DNA of 64,000 bases from Pomacea canaliculata (taxonomy: Eukaryota; Mollusca; Gastropoda; Architaenioglossa; Ampullariidae): assembly GCF_003073045.1 (NCBI RefSeq), contig NC_037596.1, positions 10,103,950 to 10,167,949 of the forward strand, given 5' to 3'. The position numbers and the translations under genes are program-made. Below are positions 39,181 to 51,963 of the stretch, piece after piece. Under the pieces are notes generated by a model that worked only from the letters and a program-made list of their open reading frames with translations, searched no databases and was not told where the DNA came from. How positions within the stretch are numbered: the stretch's first letter is position 1; every line of letters begins with the position of its first letter.

Positions 39181-40334
39181 TTATTACAGAATACAGAGTA
39201 AGTCGCAATCTAGTGCATTAAGGTAACACACACACCTTCATCTGCGACAACCCCGTTACACACCTACGCCCCACTCCCGTACGTAATAATCAACATAGAT
39301 CCATATCTACTCCTTGGCTTCGGAGGCACACAATTTTTCTTCTTGCTTGATACTGAGTAAAGCTTAGGGCAAAAAGCTGTTTCCCCACATTTGTGTGCAC
39401 ATCCCCCTTGTGTGAGATACAAGCTACAGACATTGCAAGTAACATATTAACACCTATATAACACACATAGACGTATAAACAATAAACGCCTCGGGAGGTC
39501 ACGAGCTTCATTCTGAACGTGGCAATTGTTGTACATCGGTATGTCGAGAATGAAATAATATAAAATAATAGTCCTGCACTTGCCATTTTTCTGCTACGAT
39601 ACAAGTAGCGTCAGCTATCTGACAAAGTTTTAATGTTCTCTTTGATTGCGTAGTCATTGTGGGTGCACACACAGACACACACAAACACACAAATTTTCTT
39701 CGTCCGAAGTGTCGGCTGAAAAGGGAGAAATAATTGACATCTGCTAAATTTTGCACTCTAACAAAAACAAATATTAAACTAATTATACACAGGCTTATTC
39801 TTGGGTTGAAACACTGTTAATGTAGTATATACTTGAGTGAAGGGAGGTAAGCTACGTTATCACCCTCTCTTCTTATGAATTAACTCGTTAAATATATATA
39901 TTTAACCAACCAGAACTGAACAAACAGGAGTCCACTGCCTATTGTTCTATTGCTAGTACACCTGTAAATATTTTTTGTAAAAATGACTGTAAGAGTTTCC
40001 TAACCTCTAATGAGAGATTACACTCTTCCCGTTGGTTGGTAGCAGACATCGCCTTTGAACCCTGTAACTGGACAGCACATAAAGCCTGTTTTTCTCCTCA
40101 TACATTATTACACTTTTGATATATACAGTTGCCACTATTCATATCATGTGTACACAAACGTCTATGTGTGTCCTGAGATTCTTTACCTCACTTCTCCATT
40201 ATGGTGATTTGGTACCAGCGGCATTTTTTATTGAATCAGTGGTGTATGCCTCGGTCAGGTGGCAGACAGTGTGGTGGAGACAACACCAGCCAACCGTGTT
40301 TTGTTGTGCTCTCCGGGACGACACATATAAGATG
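39181..40334. other. Intergenic, no supported gene
   Basis: Between the repeat tail and the tandem duplication. Nothing recognisable. Confidence 0.45.
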
Positions 40335-43300
40335 AAGAATAAACGGCAAATAGTGAACTCATAAAAATAACTATAAGCAGACAGAACACTTGGCGTCGTG
40401 CAGTGACATCAGCGAACTTGAAAATGAACTTTAATGACCCCTGCTACGCACGAGGACTGGCCGGCATGAATGAGCAGCCACCCGTTATGTTACTGAAACA
40501 GTCGGGTGAATAGTCTGTACGACCAAGCGTTTGCAAGATGTTTGGCTTCGAGTTTACCTCTGACCATAGTGACATTCAGTTTATTCTCTGTGAGGTCATT
40601 GAATGGCACAAGTCAATACATAGCACGCGCTGCCTCCAAGTGCAAATGGAAGGGTTTTATTCAAGGAACCGCCACAGAATGTCAATGATTCTGCACTGGA
40701 GAGAAATCTTTATATTAGCATACATGTTAATGTCACCTGCTGAAAGAATTTTCCCAGCCGGTTAGTTCACAGCCTTAGATACTAACTCAGTCAAAAGACT
40801 TGTTTCGACAAACATCTACATTCTGTTAACTAGAATCACTGGCTAATAATAGGTCTTTAGTTTATCTCTTATGCTTCACTTTTAAAAGCCAATAAGGCTG
40901 CTAAATAAGGTAAATAAATATTTACATGCAGCTTTTCTGTCAGGGAAGTGTTTGTGAGCTCACAACATGATGTTTATTTGTGTAATTTTGAAGTATTGTG
41001 TATGTGAAGTGCCATGGGAGGAAGAAAATAACGGAAGAAGGAACAAAAGAAAAAAGAATATAAGTGGACCGTATTAGAGAAGGGTTGCGATGAGACTATA
41101 AAAACATCAAAAGAGCTGTTAATTCGGATGATTACAAACATCACCGCTTTCTTCGTCTTCATCATGCATCGGTATGTTTAGACATTGTAAGTGGATTGTT
41201 TTTTGGGTTTTTTTTTTGTTTGTTTTTATTTGCCAAGGGAAGTAATCGATGACGCTTTTTTTCAACTTGCTAGCAGCGGTTATCCAGCACTTTTCTCAGT
41301 CTGCTGACAATGAACAATAAAAATCATTTTTCAAAAAACTAGAGTGAGAACAATATTAGTTCAACTGCAACCTCAGTTTAGTTGTCTTAGAAGTTTTCAT
41401 AGCTGCTCAACATGAAGCAGACAGGTGAAATGTTTACAAAGATATAAAATTTTTGGATCAACCATTCAAGCGCACCAGCCCTTTTCAAAGTGTTTAAGTA
41501 AATAAAGTTTGTGGACCTCTCAGACGAAAATTTACTAAATAGAGACATTTGATACATAGTGTTACTATATACGATGTATTAAGATGACAGTCTATAAATA
41601 AACATGCAGTCAGTTCTATAAATGCCCATAAAAAGTCGGGTAGGTCATAATTCACTGATAGTGGGTCGGCAGGGTAAGCTACACACGTATGTACGTGACA
41701 AACTGCAAAGAGAGTGAGAGACCGATAAGGTGCTCATGTTGCGAAGAAAATATGGAGCAATGGCCATGACAAAAATAGCGATGACACCCTATGGAGGTCC
41801 ACAAGTTACAACTGTTAGGAGCGAATCGAGCACGGATCATAATCAGCTTGTAGTGGTTTCGAAACTCCCGTCAGGTAACATACCCCACCTCCTTGGCAAG
41901 ACATTTTGCTTTGAGTGCTTTGCGTAATGTGTTATGCCTTTCAACGGGAATGTAGAGAGAGTCAGTGACAGATATCTACCTGGGAGAGGAGAGGTAGCGA
42001 AAGTGAAGGTAAGTATGATGTATGTGCATAGCGCTGAAAGCACCCAGAATTCCATCGATTTTTGTTGTATTTTTTTTAAGTACCGTGATATTTAACCACA
42101 CATCTCAACTGTGGTGAGCGAGATAGCCATGATGGCATAAAGTTTACTAATGTGGGTTTTTTTCAATAATCACCTCAATGACATGTCGTAACTGAACACA
42201 TGAAATTTTGAAGTAAAAATGTTTGAATTAGGGAAGAGAGAAAACTCTAATTACTTAAGAAGTCTGCAAGTGAGCAAATACAGTTTAATCAATTCTCATA
42301 AGTACGCATCGTCAGTAGTACCTATTCTCTCGGTGCTTACTTCAACCTGTATATAGACCACTGAGTCTACTGTGTTTACAGCTCCAAAGATAATGTATGT
42401 GTAACTAAATGACGAGTTCTGGATTCGGGGACAAAATATTTACTGTTGTGTCATGTCACAATTAATATCTCAGGTCGTAATGACACACTGCAGCATAAAT
42501 ACCTTGTAGCAGAGTGTAGATATAAAGAAGACTCGCCTACAAGTCGTGGCATTTCGCTGACACAGGCTGTGAGCGCTAATTCAATAGGTTTGTGTGGGTG
42601 ACAAGCCTTATATATATATTGCTACACGTTTTGTCACTCGGGTACGTACGCACACACTCATGCTTAACAACGATCACAAACACACACAAAGAGAGAGCAG
42701 ACAGGTACAGGTGCGCACTAAGACTGCCGTCCTCCATGTCTGTATGATAAGATTCGCATTGTTGACTTAGGATTGAGAGACATTTGTTGACAAGTAATCT
42801 GCAGCTTCACTCAGAGAGCGATTAAACATGTCGCAATATCATTTCCTCCTCCCACCACCCCCACCACCTTTCGTGACACTTAGTCTTATGGTCTTTACAG
42901 CCCTGTTCTTAGTAGAAAATACGAATCTTTTGATAATAATAAGAGTTATATTTTACACCTGCTGTCAAAACGTTTTGACTAGACACATTAGACCATGCAT
43001 AGTATTCCTTTTGACTAGACCTCGATAGGATAATGACAATGACAGTTCTTTATTAACGAGAGGTAAAATAAGCAAGAAGATGTTTTTTTTTAATTTAGCT
43101 CTCACCATTTACAGGAAAGAAAATTAACTACGTGAATGAAGTAATAAAGTATTATAGAATATTTTATAGTAAACATTAAGGAAGGTGGATATGTACAATT
43201 GTGGTGGTTAAGAAAAAAATATATATGTATATGTTTACAAAGTTTCCTTGAGTTGGGAGGTATCTCTGGACTCTAGAGGCCTCATCTATTTGTCTTCAAA

Positions 43301-43905
43301 GTATTTAAGTTATTATGGTGTCGACAGTAATGTCGTGAAAGTAGAGATGTCTTGCCAGATTACTTCTTGAATTTTCAATTACTTCTATCAATCATTATAT
43401 TTACACATTCACTTGTCCTATGTTAAGCATTACACGTGTCACTAGTTTTGTTACAAACATTTACTGACAGGGGCCACGTGTCATTTCGGTCCGCATGGTG
43501 TGCAGGTCAGTGGTGCGCGTAACTGGGAAGAATCAGAGTGTGAGATGCTATTGACCATAATAATGACATTTTGAAATATTTTATGTTTATATTTTGTCCA
43601 GCATGGAATATTTTCCCAATGTAATGCTGAGAGAGCTCTCCCCTCTCCAGCAGAGAAGGAGCAGCCCGCCACAAGGAGCAGGTCGGTTAGAATCACTTCA
43701 CTCAAACAGCAACAGATGCGGACAAAGATGGACGATGGCGGCTATCACTTTATTACCCACTGGTATGTAAAGACAGAAATATTATTAAAATTATTGTCCT
43801 GACTAAACACGTAAATACCTCCTTTTATTACGCATTATGCCTCTGATATTTTTTAACAAAGTCTCACGAAGTTCAACCGAAATGAAAGATGAAAACTTAA
43901 TTATT
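40335..43905 (+). repeat. Tandem duplication, copy 1 (about 3.6 kb)
   Basis: Aligns over its length with 44690-47820. Shared anchors include AATGACCC..TGCTAC, TCACTGATAGTGGGTCGG, TCTCAGGTCGTAATG, GAGAGAGCAGACAGGTACAG and GGTCGGTTAGAATCACTTC. Copy 1 has about 300 extra bases near 43030-43320. No intact gene is recognised. A block near 43600-43750 with acceptor-like and donor-like edges is frameshifted relative to copy 2. Confidence 0.75.
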
Positions 43906-44689
43906 GTTCACTCAGCCGATGTGCCCGGATGTTTCGATTAATTAACATCGCTGAACTGTGTTTACTTCCACCCATGGTTACATCGATTACTTTCACTTCG
44001 AGATAATTGTATAAAATAAGTTGAAATATAGCATGTGCCACCATTTGTCTGTAGAAATGAACTTGATAAAGGCGCTTACACATATAATCAGTTTAACTTA
44101 CTTCTTTGAGCTACAAACCCATGTCACCTGTCAACACAGTATCTTCTGTTGCCCTCATCTGAACTTTCAGTGCATCCTGTGCCAGTGGCACAGTTAGAAC
44201 GATAACAACAATTAAACATGGCTAATTCGTCGCAATGTATTATGCAACACACGCGGCCTACAGGTGAGTAGCTACGGAAATCTGTTCAATCTGGTTAAAC
44301 TTGACTTACATACTTCATTAAGTTGTTTCTTTAACACAAGTCATCGAGACAAATACTACGCACTAAATAACTGGAGAGAAAACTGCAGAAAAAACGAGAT
44401 GAAAAAAATAATCTGTTCATATGCAATTTCGTACCTGTGTTTGTGTAGCTATTCCACAGAAACATAGTTTAAGCACTACATGATGAAGATCAAGTCTTGT
44501 CTTCACGCGCGCTTTTTTCATGTGGAACATGTTTATTGTCGGCTGCTTTGCTGTGATATAACCTTAGTCGCTAGGTGAGGATGAGACCTCAGAAATTTAA
44601 TTAACCAGAGGATAAAGTAAATTATTAATGTAGAAAGTTTGATCATATCAACCTGGCCGAGCTGGCTGAGGATTTTTAATTACGCAAAT
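43906..44689. other. Spacer between tandem copies
   Basis: Unique sequence separating the two duplicated units. No gene or repeat is recognised. Confidence 0.45.
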
Positions 44690-47600
44690 AAGGTAAAGAA
44701 CGAACTGCAAATATAGAGTGACTTGTGAAAATAGTCATAAACAGACAAAACACTTGGTGAACTGAAGTGAAATCAGAGAACTCTCGCAAAGATGAACTCG
44801 AATGACCCATGCTACTTGCATGAGGACTGGTTGGTATTGATGAACAGCCAGCAGTTATGTTAGTACCGAAACAATCGGGTGTATGGGCTGAGTGATCAAA
44901 CGTTTGCAGTTTACCTCTCACCATGGTTACATCGATTTCACCCTCCTTGAGGTCATTGAATAACAAGTCAAAACATAGCATGTTGTACCCCCAAGAGCAA
45001 AATAAAAGGGTCTTTTCAAACAACCGCCACAGATCGTCAATAGTTCTGTATGGGGAGATCTTTATATCAACATACGATGTTAATGTCATTTGCTGAAAGC
45101 TTTTCCTAGCCGGGTAGTTCTCAGCCTAAGTTGCTAAGTCATTCAAAAGACTTGTTTCTCTAGCATCCTCATTGTGTCAACTACAATAACTGGCTCAAAA
45201 TATTCTTTTAGTTTATCTCTTGTGCTTCACAATAAGGCTGATAAATAAAACAGGCATTTCACAACTTGTAACTGCTCTTTTACCAAGGGAAATAATCCAT
45301 GGCGCTTATTGCAACATGCTAGCAGCGGTTATCCAGCATTTTTCTCTGTTGACAAGGAGCAATCAAATGCACTTTTCAAATAAATAGAGTGAACAAATAT
45401 TTTACAGGTTCAGTTTACTTGTGTTCACCGTTGTCATAGAGGTTTGAAGTGAAGCAGACCGGTGAAATATTTGACATCAACTATATAGTTATAGCGCTAA
45501 GCGTCAAAGCATCAGTTGTTTTCAGTATTTTATTAATAATAATAATAAATAAGTCTTAAACTTTTCTGAAGGAATTCTACAAAATATAGACATTTGATGT
45601 ATAGTGTTATTGTTCGATTCTGTAACACGACAATCTATTAATAACTATGCCGTCAGTTCTATAAATGTCAGTAAAAATAAGGTAGGTCATATATCACTGA
45701 TAGTGGGTCGGGCAGGATAAGATACCGTACATACGTAACAGACTGTAAAGGAAATAAGAGGCCTACAAACTGTGAAAGTGTATCATCTCGCGAGGAATTA
45801 TGGAGCAATCGGCATGACCAAAAATAGCGATGAAAGGCGCTTTGCAGTTATACAAACTGCAACTGTTAGCAACAACTCGAGGCATGGATCAAATCACCTT
45901 GTGGTGGTTTAGAAACTCCCCGACAGGTGATACACCCCACCCACTTGAACATGGTGCTGGATTACTGTCGCATAGTGCGTTGTGCCCTTCAACATGTAGC
46001 AAGATTCAGGTGGAATGTACTTATCTGGGAGAAGAGGGTAAGTGAAACCAGATGTATGTGCTTAGCGCTGTAAGTACCCGGAAGTCCGTTCGTTTTTTGT
46101 CGTTATTTTGTGAGTACCGTTGATTATTTCATTGTACATTTCAACTGTGGTAAGCGAGATAGCCATGAAGTTGAAAGGTTTTACTAATGAACTTTATTTT
46201 TAAATAATCACCTTATGTGTGGTAACTGATCTTATGAAGTTGAGAAGTCAAAATTTTTGAAAGGGGGAAAAGAGAGAAAAATCCAGTCACTTTAAGGAGA
46301 ACAACGAATGAGAAAAATATAGTTTTAATCACTTTCTCGCAGGTAAGCATGTCAATAGTACTTATTCTCTCGGTGTTTTACTGCGCCAATTGTATATAGA
46401 CCACTGAGTCTATGTTTGAAGCTCCTAGGATAATGTATGTCTAGCTAAATGACGAGTTCTACATTTGAGGACAAAATATTTACTATTGTGTCATGTCACA
46501 ATTAGTATCTCAGGTCGTAATGCAACATGAATACCTTGTAGCAGGGTACCTCAGTGTGTAGATGTGAAGCAGACTCGCCTACAAGTCGTGGCATTTCAGT
46601 GACACAGGGCGTGAGCGCTACGTCAATAGGTTTGGTCGGGTGACAAGGCTTTTATATATATACTGCCTCAGATAACGATTAACAGTCACTGTCTGTAGAC
46701 AAGTTTTGTCACTCGGGTACGTAAGCACACACTCATGTTAAACAACGATCGCAAACACACACAAAGAGAGAGCAGACAGGTACAGGTGCGCACTAAGACG
46801 CTGTGTCGTCCTCCATGTCTGTATGATTAGATTCGCATTGTTGAGTCAGGAGCGAGAGACATTTGTTGACAAGTAATCTGCGGCTTCACGCAGAGAGCGA
46901 TTAAACACGTGACATTATCATTACCTCCACCCACCACCACTAACACCACCACCACCACCACCACCACCACCTTTGGTGACATTTAGCCTTATGATCTCAA
47001 CAGCCTTAAGCCTGTTCTGCGTAGAAAATACGAATCTTTTGATAAGAATAAGAGTTATATTTTACACCTGCTGTCAAAACATTCTGACTAGACGCACTAG
47101 ACCATTATAATAACCCCTTGGACTAGATGTCGATAGGAGAATGTGAATGTCGCAATGTCTAGCGAAATTACTTCTTTAAAGTAATAACATCAATCATTAT
47201 TTTACACATTCACTTGTCTTTCGTTAAGCATTACACTAAGCATTACACGTGCCCAGTGTCAATACTGTAGTTTTATTACAAACATTTACTGGTGGGGTCC
47301 ACGTGTCATTTCGGTCGTGTGCAGGTCAGTGGTGTGCGTAACTGGTAAGAATCAGAGTGTGAGATGCCATTGACCATAATAATGACATGTTGAAGTATTG
47401 TATATTTTATTTTTTGTCCAGCATGGAATATTTTCCCAACTTAATGCTGAGAGCTCTCCCCTCCGCAGCAGAGAAGGAGCAGCCCACCACAAGGACCAGG
47501 TCGGTTAGAATCACTTCACTCAAACAGCAGCAGATGAGGACAAAGATGGGTGATGGCGGCTCTCACTTGATTACCCACTGGTACTTAAAGAAAGAAATAT

Positions 47601-47820
47601 GAGGCTAGACTGAACTGATGAACTTAAGTGGGACTAAAGGAGTCTCATGATCAAGTCACAAGACTGCAGCGAGCTTCAGTAAGATCGGCGAGGCTTTCCT
47701 ACATCACTGCCGTGACTAAACACATAAATACCTTGTTTTATTACTAATTATACCCCTTCTATTCTTTACCAAAGCCCAATATTTCACTGGGTGCAAACGA
47801 ATTAAAAGACGAAAACTATA
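44690..47820 (+). repeat. Tandem duplication, copy 2 (about 3.1 kb)
   Basis: Same order and orientation as copy 1, about 4.35 kb away. It contains a (CAC)n run at about 46932-46970 expanded relative to copy 1. The block near 47423-47580 is open for about 50 codons (MEYFPNLMLRAL..) after an acceptor-like CAG, but the matching frame in copy 1 is shifted, so a coding role is doubtful. Confidence 0.75.
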
Positions 47821-47958
47821 ATGCGTATATATAAATACATATAAGGCCAAAAGCGCTATTAGAATTTTCCAAGTCATTTCATTTTCTTTTGTGTTAAACT
47901 GCAGACGTGGCTGCAGCTCCGTGTATAAATGTTGACAAACCAAATGTCTAACTCAATT

Positions 47959-48397
47959 GTGTGTTTACGATGTAAGATGTATCAGTGTGTGATACCTTTG
48001 TTTTATGATTTGCTACGAGGAACGACCTGTTTTCTTCTGCCTTAGCATTTAACGTCAACAAACTGTACACAGCATCGTTGAAATCATGAGAGCCGGCTGC
48101 CAACGTGGCTGTTAATGCATTTTCTCAAGTCCCAATGGCAGGTATCTTGACCTGAGAAGTTGAGACCTTCGCAAGAAGCAGCTTCTGTTCACGTAAGTAC
48201 TGTCGTAAGTTACTAAACTCATAAGGTGTTTATTTCTACTGAAGTCAAGGAATACCAGTGTGATAACGCTGTGTTTAACCTAACGCTATTACTTAACATC
48301 TGTAAAAAAAATAATTACTCTCCCATTTTTGAGATACAAGTCTACTGCAGGTGAGGTGGAGGTGGGGCAGAGATAAACATTTTGACTTCGTAAAAGT
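47959..48397 (+). repeat. Dispersed repeat copy 2
   Basis: Same orientation as 9403-9838 and ending at the same base block (GACTTCGTAAAAGT). The hAT-like left end is missing. Both copies lie upstream of a short cassette gene on the same strand. Confidence 0.7.
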
Positions 48398-49591
48398 TAC
48401 TCCGGATCGACACAGTGGTAGTCACAAGTAGCGAGGGGTAGTGGACAGCACTGTGGTAGCGGATGGGTGATCTCATCACAACCACTGATAAATTGTTTAA
48501 TAAAGATGCCGACTATAAATAAGTCACGGTGGCTATTTTTTCAGGTCAGACAATAGGTACATTTGTAGCCAGGGGGAGTGTAATGATCTGTAGCAGCTCT
48601 CGTATGGAGTGTCATGAGTTGTAGCATTGTCTCGTGTACGTGTGGTGTCCTGCGTCTTACGTCTTTGTGTACGTCATTTGGATGACATCATTTTCCAATG
48701 AAAGTAAACGTCACAGAGAGGCAGTTGAATATGAAGCTGCAAACAGAAGACCGGTCGGTCGGAAATCTGTGAATAACGAAAGAACATCATTCTGGTTCTA
48801 CCATCTAATGGACGTGTTGTGTTGTCGACTTCATCGTGCGGCTTCTGAAACATTTTACCTTCTTTGGACTGTCTAACATCAGCCATTTTGACCTCTGTCT
48901 AACATCAACTGTCTTTGTTGCCCACCTCTGTGTGAAGATCAAACGTCTCTATTATTTAATCAATCATTTTAACTATAGTTGAAGATCAACAATCTCCACT
49001 TTACTTTGCCTTTATGTGCGGGGTCTCGTCAAAGTACATGTCTTCGTAAGTATGTTGGGGTTAGTGTGCGAAAGACTTATTACAGCGTATGTTTTTTTGT
49101 TTTTTTTCAGCATGATGCATCGTCCTTTCACTTTACATTTAACTGCGCATATGGTTTCGGAAAGGCACCTTCAGCTACTGGAGAAGCGTGTCAGACTGTT
49201 CTTTATTGAAAATGTCTCTCTTTGTGATGTTCAGCTACAAATGAGCAGCAGAAATGCGATGCGTGGTGAAGTGATGCAAATAATTCACTCTGCGATTACT
49301 CCCCAGGGGGATGAGATGTCTTTATGCTAGCTTAACCTCAGTCTTGCACTGTTCCTCGTGGTTTATCTAGGATATCCAGCTCGTGAAAGTATTACTTTTT
49401 TAAGTTTAATCATCTCTCTCTCTCCCTTCTTCATTTTCTGGAGCATCTTAAAAATAAAACCACCTCATAACCAAAGTTGTTATCGGGGTAGCTTTGGTCC
49501 TGATGTCAAACCAGTCCACAACCAATCACATGTTTATTTTAAAGTCGTGAGCTGTAAATGTTATTTACCGACTATCACTTTTCACACGAAG
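48398..49591. other. Intergenic upstream of the P-element relic
   Basis: May hold the left end of the P-like element. The frame from 49113, after an acceptor-like T-rich CAG, has no recognised domain. Confidence 0.4.
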
Positions 49592-50661
49592 ATGTCAGGT
49601 TGTTCATGGTGCACTGCGCCGAGTTGTCAAAACTCAGCTTTTTGGTTGTTCTCTTCCGACAGACGAAGAGATGTAAGTAAACAGCATTTCCTTTCTTCAG
49701 TAAATTTAAAAAGACACAGTTATCGTTGGTTTTGCTACAAATCCTGCTGTTTAGAGGTTTCACTAGTCTTGTGTTGTCATTTCCAAAGATGCAAGATGTG
49801 GATGCAAAACTGCCAGAGAAGCGATCTGTTGGGCCAGGCAACTGTTTAACCTACCCTTAATAACAACCCTGAGAGGAGTTACGCAAAAATGTTAATATTT
49901 TCCCAGTGCTTAACAATCATGTTTTGCAAACCTTACAGCAAAGCGTGTCTGCTATGCGTCCAGGAGGCGAGGTATGTAGTGTCGTTTTAATGAAATGACG
50001 ATCAAAGAAGAACTATCTTACAACATGAAAGAGGACAATATGTTAAGGGGTTCCCCGACTTTGGTAGCCAGAGATCGAGCTATGCTGCAAATCAGGCCTC
50101 AGTATTCATGGTTGTTGGACTTATAGAGTACTCGAAACAAGCGGTCTGATAATTTTTATCCACTAGCCCGATTATTGGCAACTTGCTGAAGTCATTATTG
50201 ACACAGTTCCAGGGAAAATATAAGATATCGGATTGAAAGTCATCAAATGTGACCAAGGTTCAAACACCCGCAAAGAAATAGAAGGATTGGGTGTGTCTGA
50301 AAACAGACCTTACTTATTTGTCCATAATTCAAAATTCTACCTTAACTACGATTCATCTCATTAAAAAAAGTATCTATAATGCCTTTGAGCAGATTCATGA
50401 AATACTTAAAAGATTTTTTTCAGTATAGATACCAAAAAAGTATACATCCCAATGGCTCCACGACTCTCAGAAAAATACCTACATTTACCAGAATTTTCAG
50501 CGCTTCGAGTAAAATTGCCTCTCAGATTGTGTCACAGTGTTGCAGCTGGGAGTGTTATCAGAAGAGGCCTCTCAGATTGCTTTGAACACATGGATCAGCG
50601 TTCAACAGCCTTACCAAGTGTAGCAGCCAAACGATGCGTTATGCCATCTCGGAAACCGTGA
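49592..50661 (+). pseudogene. P-element/THAP9-like transposase relic
   Basis: 49592-49672 encodes a THAP-like start (MSGCSWCTAPSCQNSAFW) ending at a GTAAGT donor. Further on, frames give AANQASVFMVVGL (about 50088-50125), GLKVIKCDQGSN and GVSENRPYLFVHN (50230-50363) and LRVKLPLRLCHSVAAGSV with FEHMD (50452-50661). These are in the order seen in P-element-type transposases, including the CDQGSN block. Stops and frameshifts separate them and most of the catalytic region is missing, so it is dead. Terminal repeats were not located. Confidence 0.7.
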
Positions 50662-51963
50662 GTCTCACAGATTTCTTTGTCATGGCTGTCGACACTTAAA
50701 AGAGAGGAACGGAAAATTATATTTTAGGAAACCCATCTGGAACGAGTGAATATTCGATTCCTGTAACGTTCGCTCACGTATTCGAAAGCAAATGCAGATT
50801 AATGCAGTTGTTTTTAATAAACGGCAGTTTTACATTATACAGTATAAACAACATGTATGCAAGTCTGTGCACTTCACTGTGTGTGCTAAAGTTACCGATA
50901 CAGGATGGTAAGAACAAAGGCGGGGTACACTCGAGATGCTAGAGACGCTTGCTTCACCAAAGGCACAGCGAGCCGCGACCGCCGCTCTCACATAAAATGG
51001 GGTCACTTGCTGACCCCTTTATTGCGCGTGCTTGTGATTGGTTGCTTTGACAGCTGTTTCGTCGTGCACCTGCTCCTTTGCTTTAGTTTGGTAGAACTTA
51101 GCTATATTTACTTCTAACATTCAAAGTTTCTAACCTTTCGTTATTCTCACTGAATGTGATGGATTTACTGAACGTGTGTTTAAATCTTCACCAACCCTAG
51201 CGCGTGAGCCTGCATCTTTTTTTCAAATTTTTATAGAAGACTCTGTTTCTCTATGTTTCAGACAATATATTTTCAAGCCAAACAGAAGTGGTGGTTACAT
51301 CAAGGTTTACTTTTTACCTCCATAAATACTTGCGTCTTTAAAACCTTGATACTCCACAGGGTGCGCACCAACTATACAGCCAAACACTCACTAGAAGAGC
51401 AACGTATGAACAGTTCAGTCCACACCGAAGCAGATGACCAGAACAGCGCGGTAGAGCAGACGACAAGAACTCGATCATCGGCGTACACGGTGCGAGAAGC
51501 CATAAGCCAACTTTTACAAGTCTATTCTCTGCCTCGTGTTTGTTTAATAAATGTCAAGAAAAGTGCGTGATCCGAAACGGTGGTGCGTAGCCATACTATA
51601 GTGGTATTGTATTTATTTGACTCTGAGGCTATTTTTAGACAGTTGCGAGGATAGTTACACCATCATGGAATGACAATTTTCAGGAAAACTACGTATTTGA
51701 ACAAAATCATTTCTCTCCACAGATGCCCCGCAAGAGCGCATTGCTGCCATTCAAGCATGCTTAAAATACACGAAGAACAAGCGATGATATCCACCACCGT
51801 ATAGAAGCAAACAAAAGATTTGTGACGAAGGAAAACTTCGACTAAGTCGACGAAAGAGGAAAAATAGTCCCATTGACCGATAACTCCAGCAGAAATTGCG
51901 CTAAGCTAATTATCTCGTACATTACACAGCTTCCTCACACTGGAAATTAATCTACTTCAAACA
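50662..51963. other. Intergenic upstream of unit 3 short gene
   Basis: The last roughly 60 bases before the ATG (CTTCCTCACACTGGAAATTA) resemble the same position before 10644, suggesting a shared 5' untranslated region. The 51253-51570 frame is not supported as a gene. Confidence 0.45.

Noticed and set aside
39290-39756. Minus-strand frames of 82-104 codons
   Set aside because: No domain, no splice evidence, ordinary AT-rich composition.
40538-40765. Frame ending MLMSPAERIFPAG, reminiscent of a hAT transposase dimerisation motif
   Set aside because: Only a dozen residues are similar and the tandem copy at 44.7-45.1 kb does not keep the frame.
44676-45089. 137-codon minus frame in tandem copy 2, with an acceptor-like start
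   Set aside because: The same exon in copy 1 has an in-frame stop (LE then TAA) and no family is recognised.
49016-49330. Plus frames after an acceptor-like T-rich CAG at about 49110
   Set aside because: Two overlapping frames are equally open and neither shows a domain; may be part of the P-like element but cannot be shown.
51253-51570. 105-codon plus frame after an acceptor-like TTTCAG
   Set aside because: No domain; a short likeness (TTRTRS) to the 47.4 kb frame is too short to mean anything.
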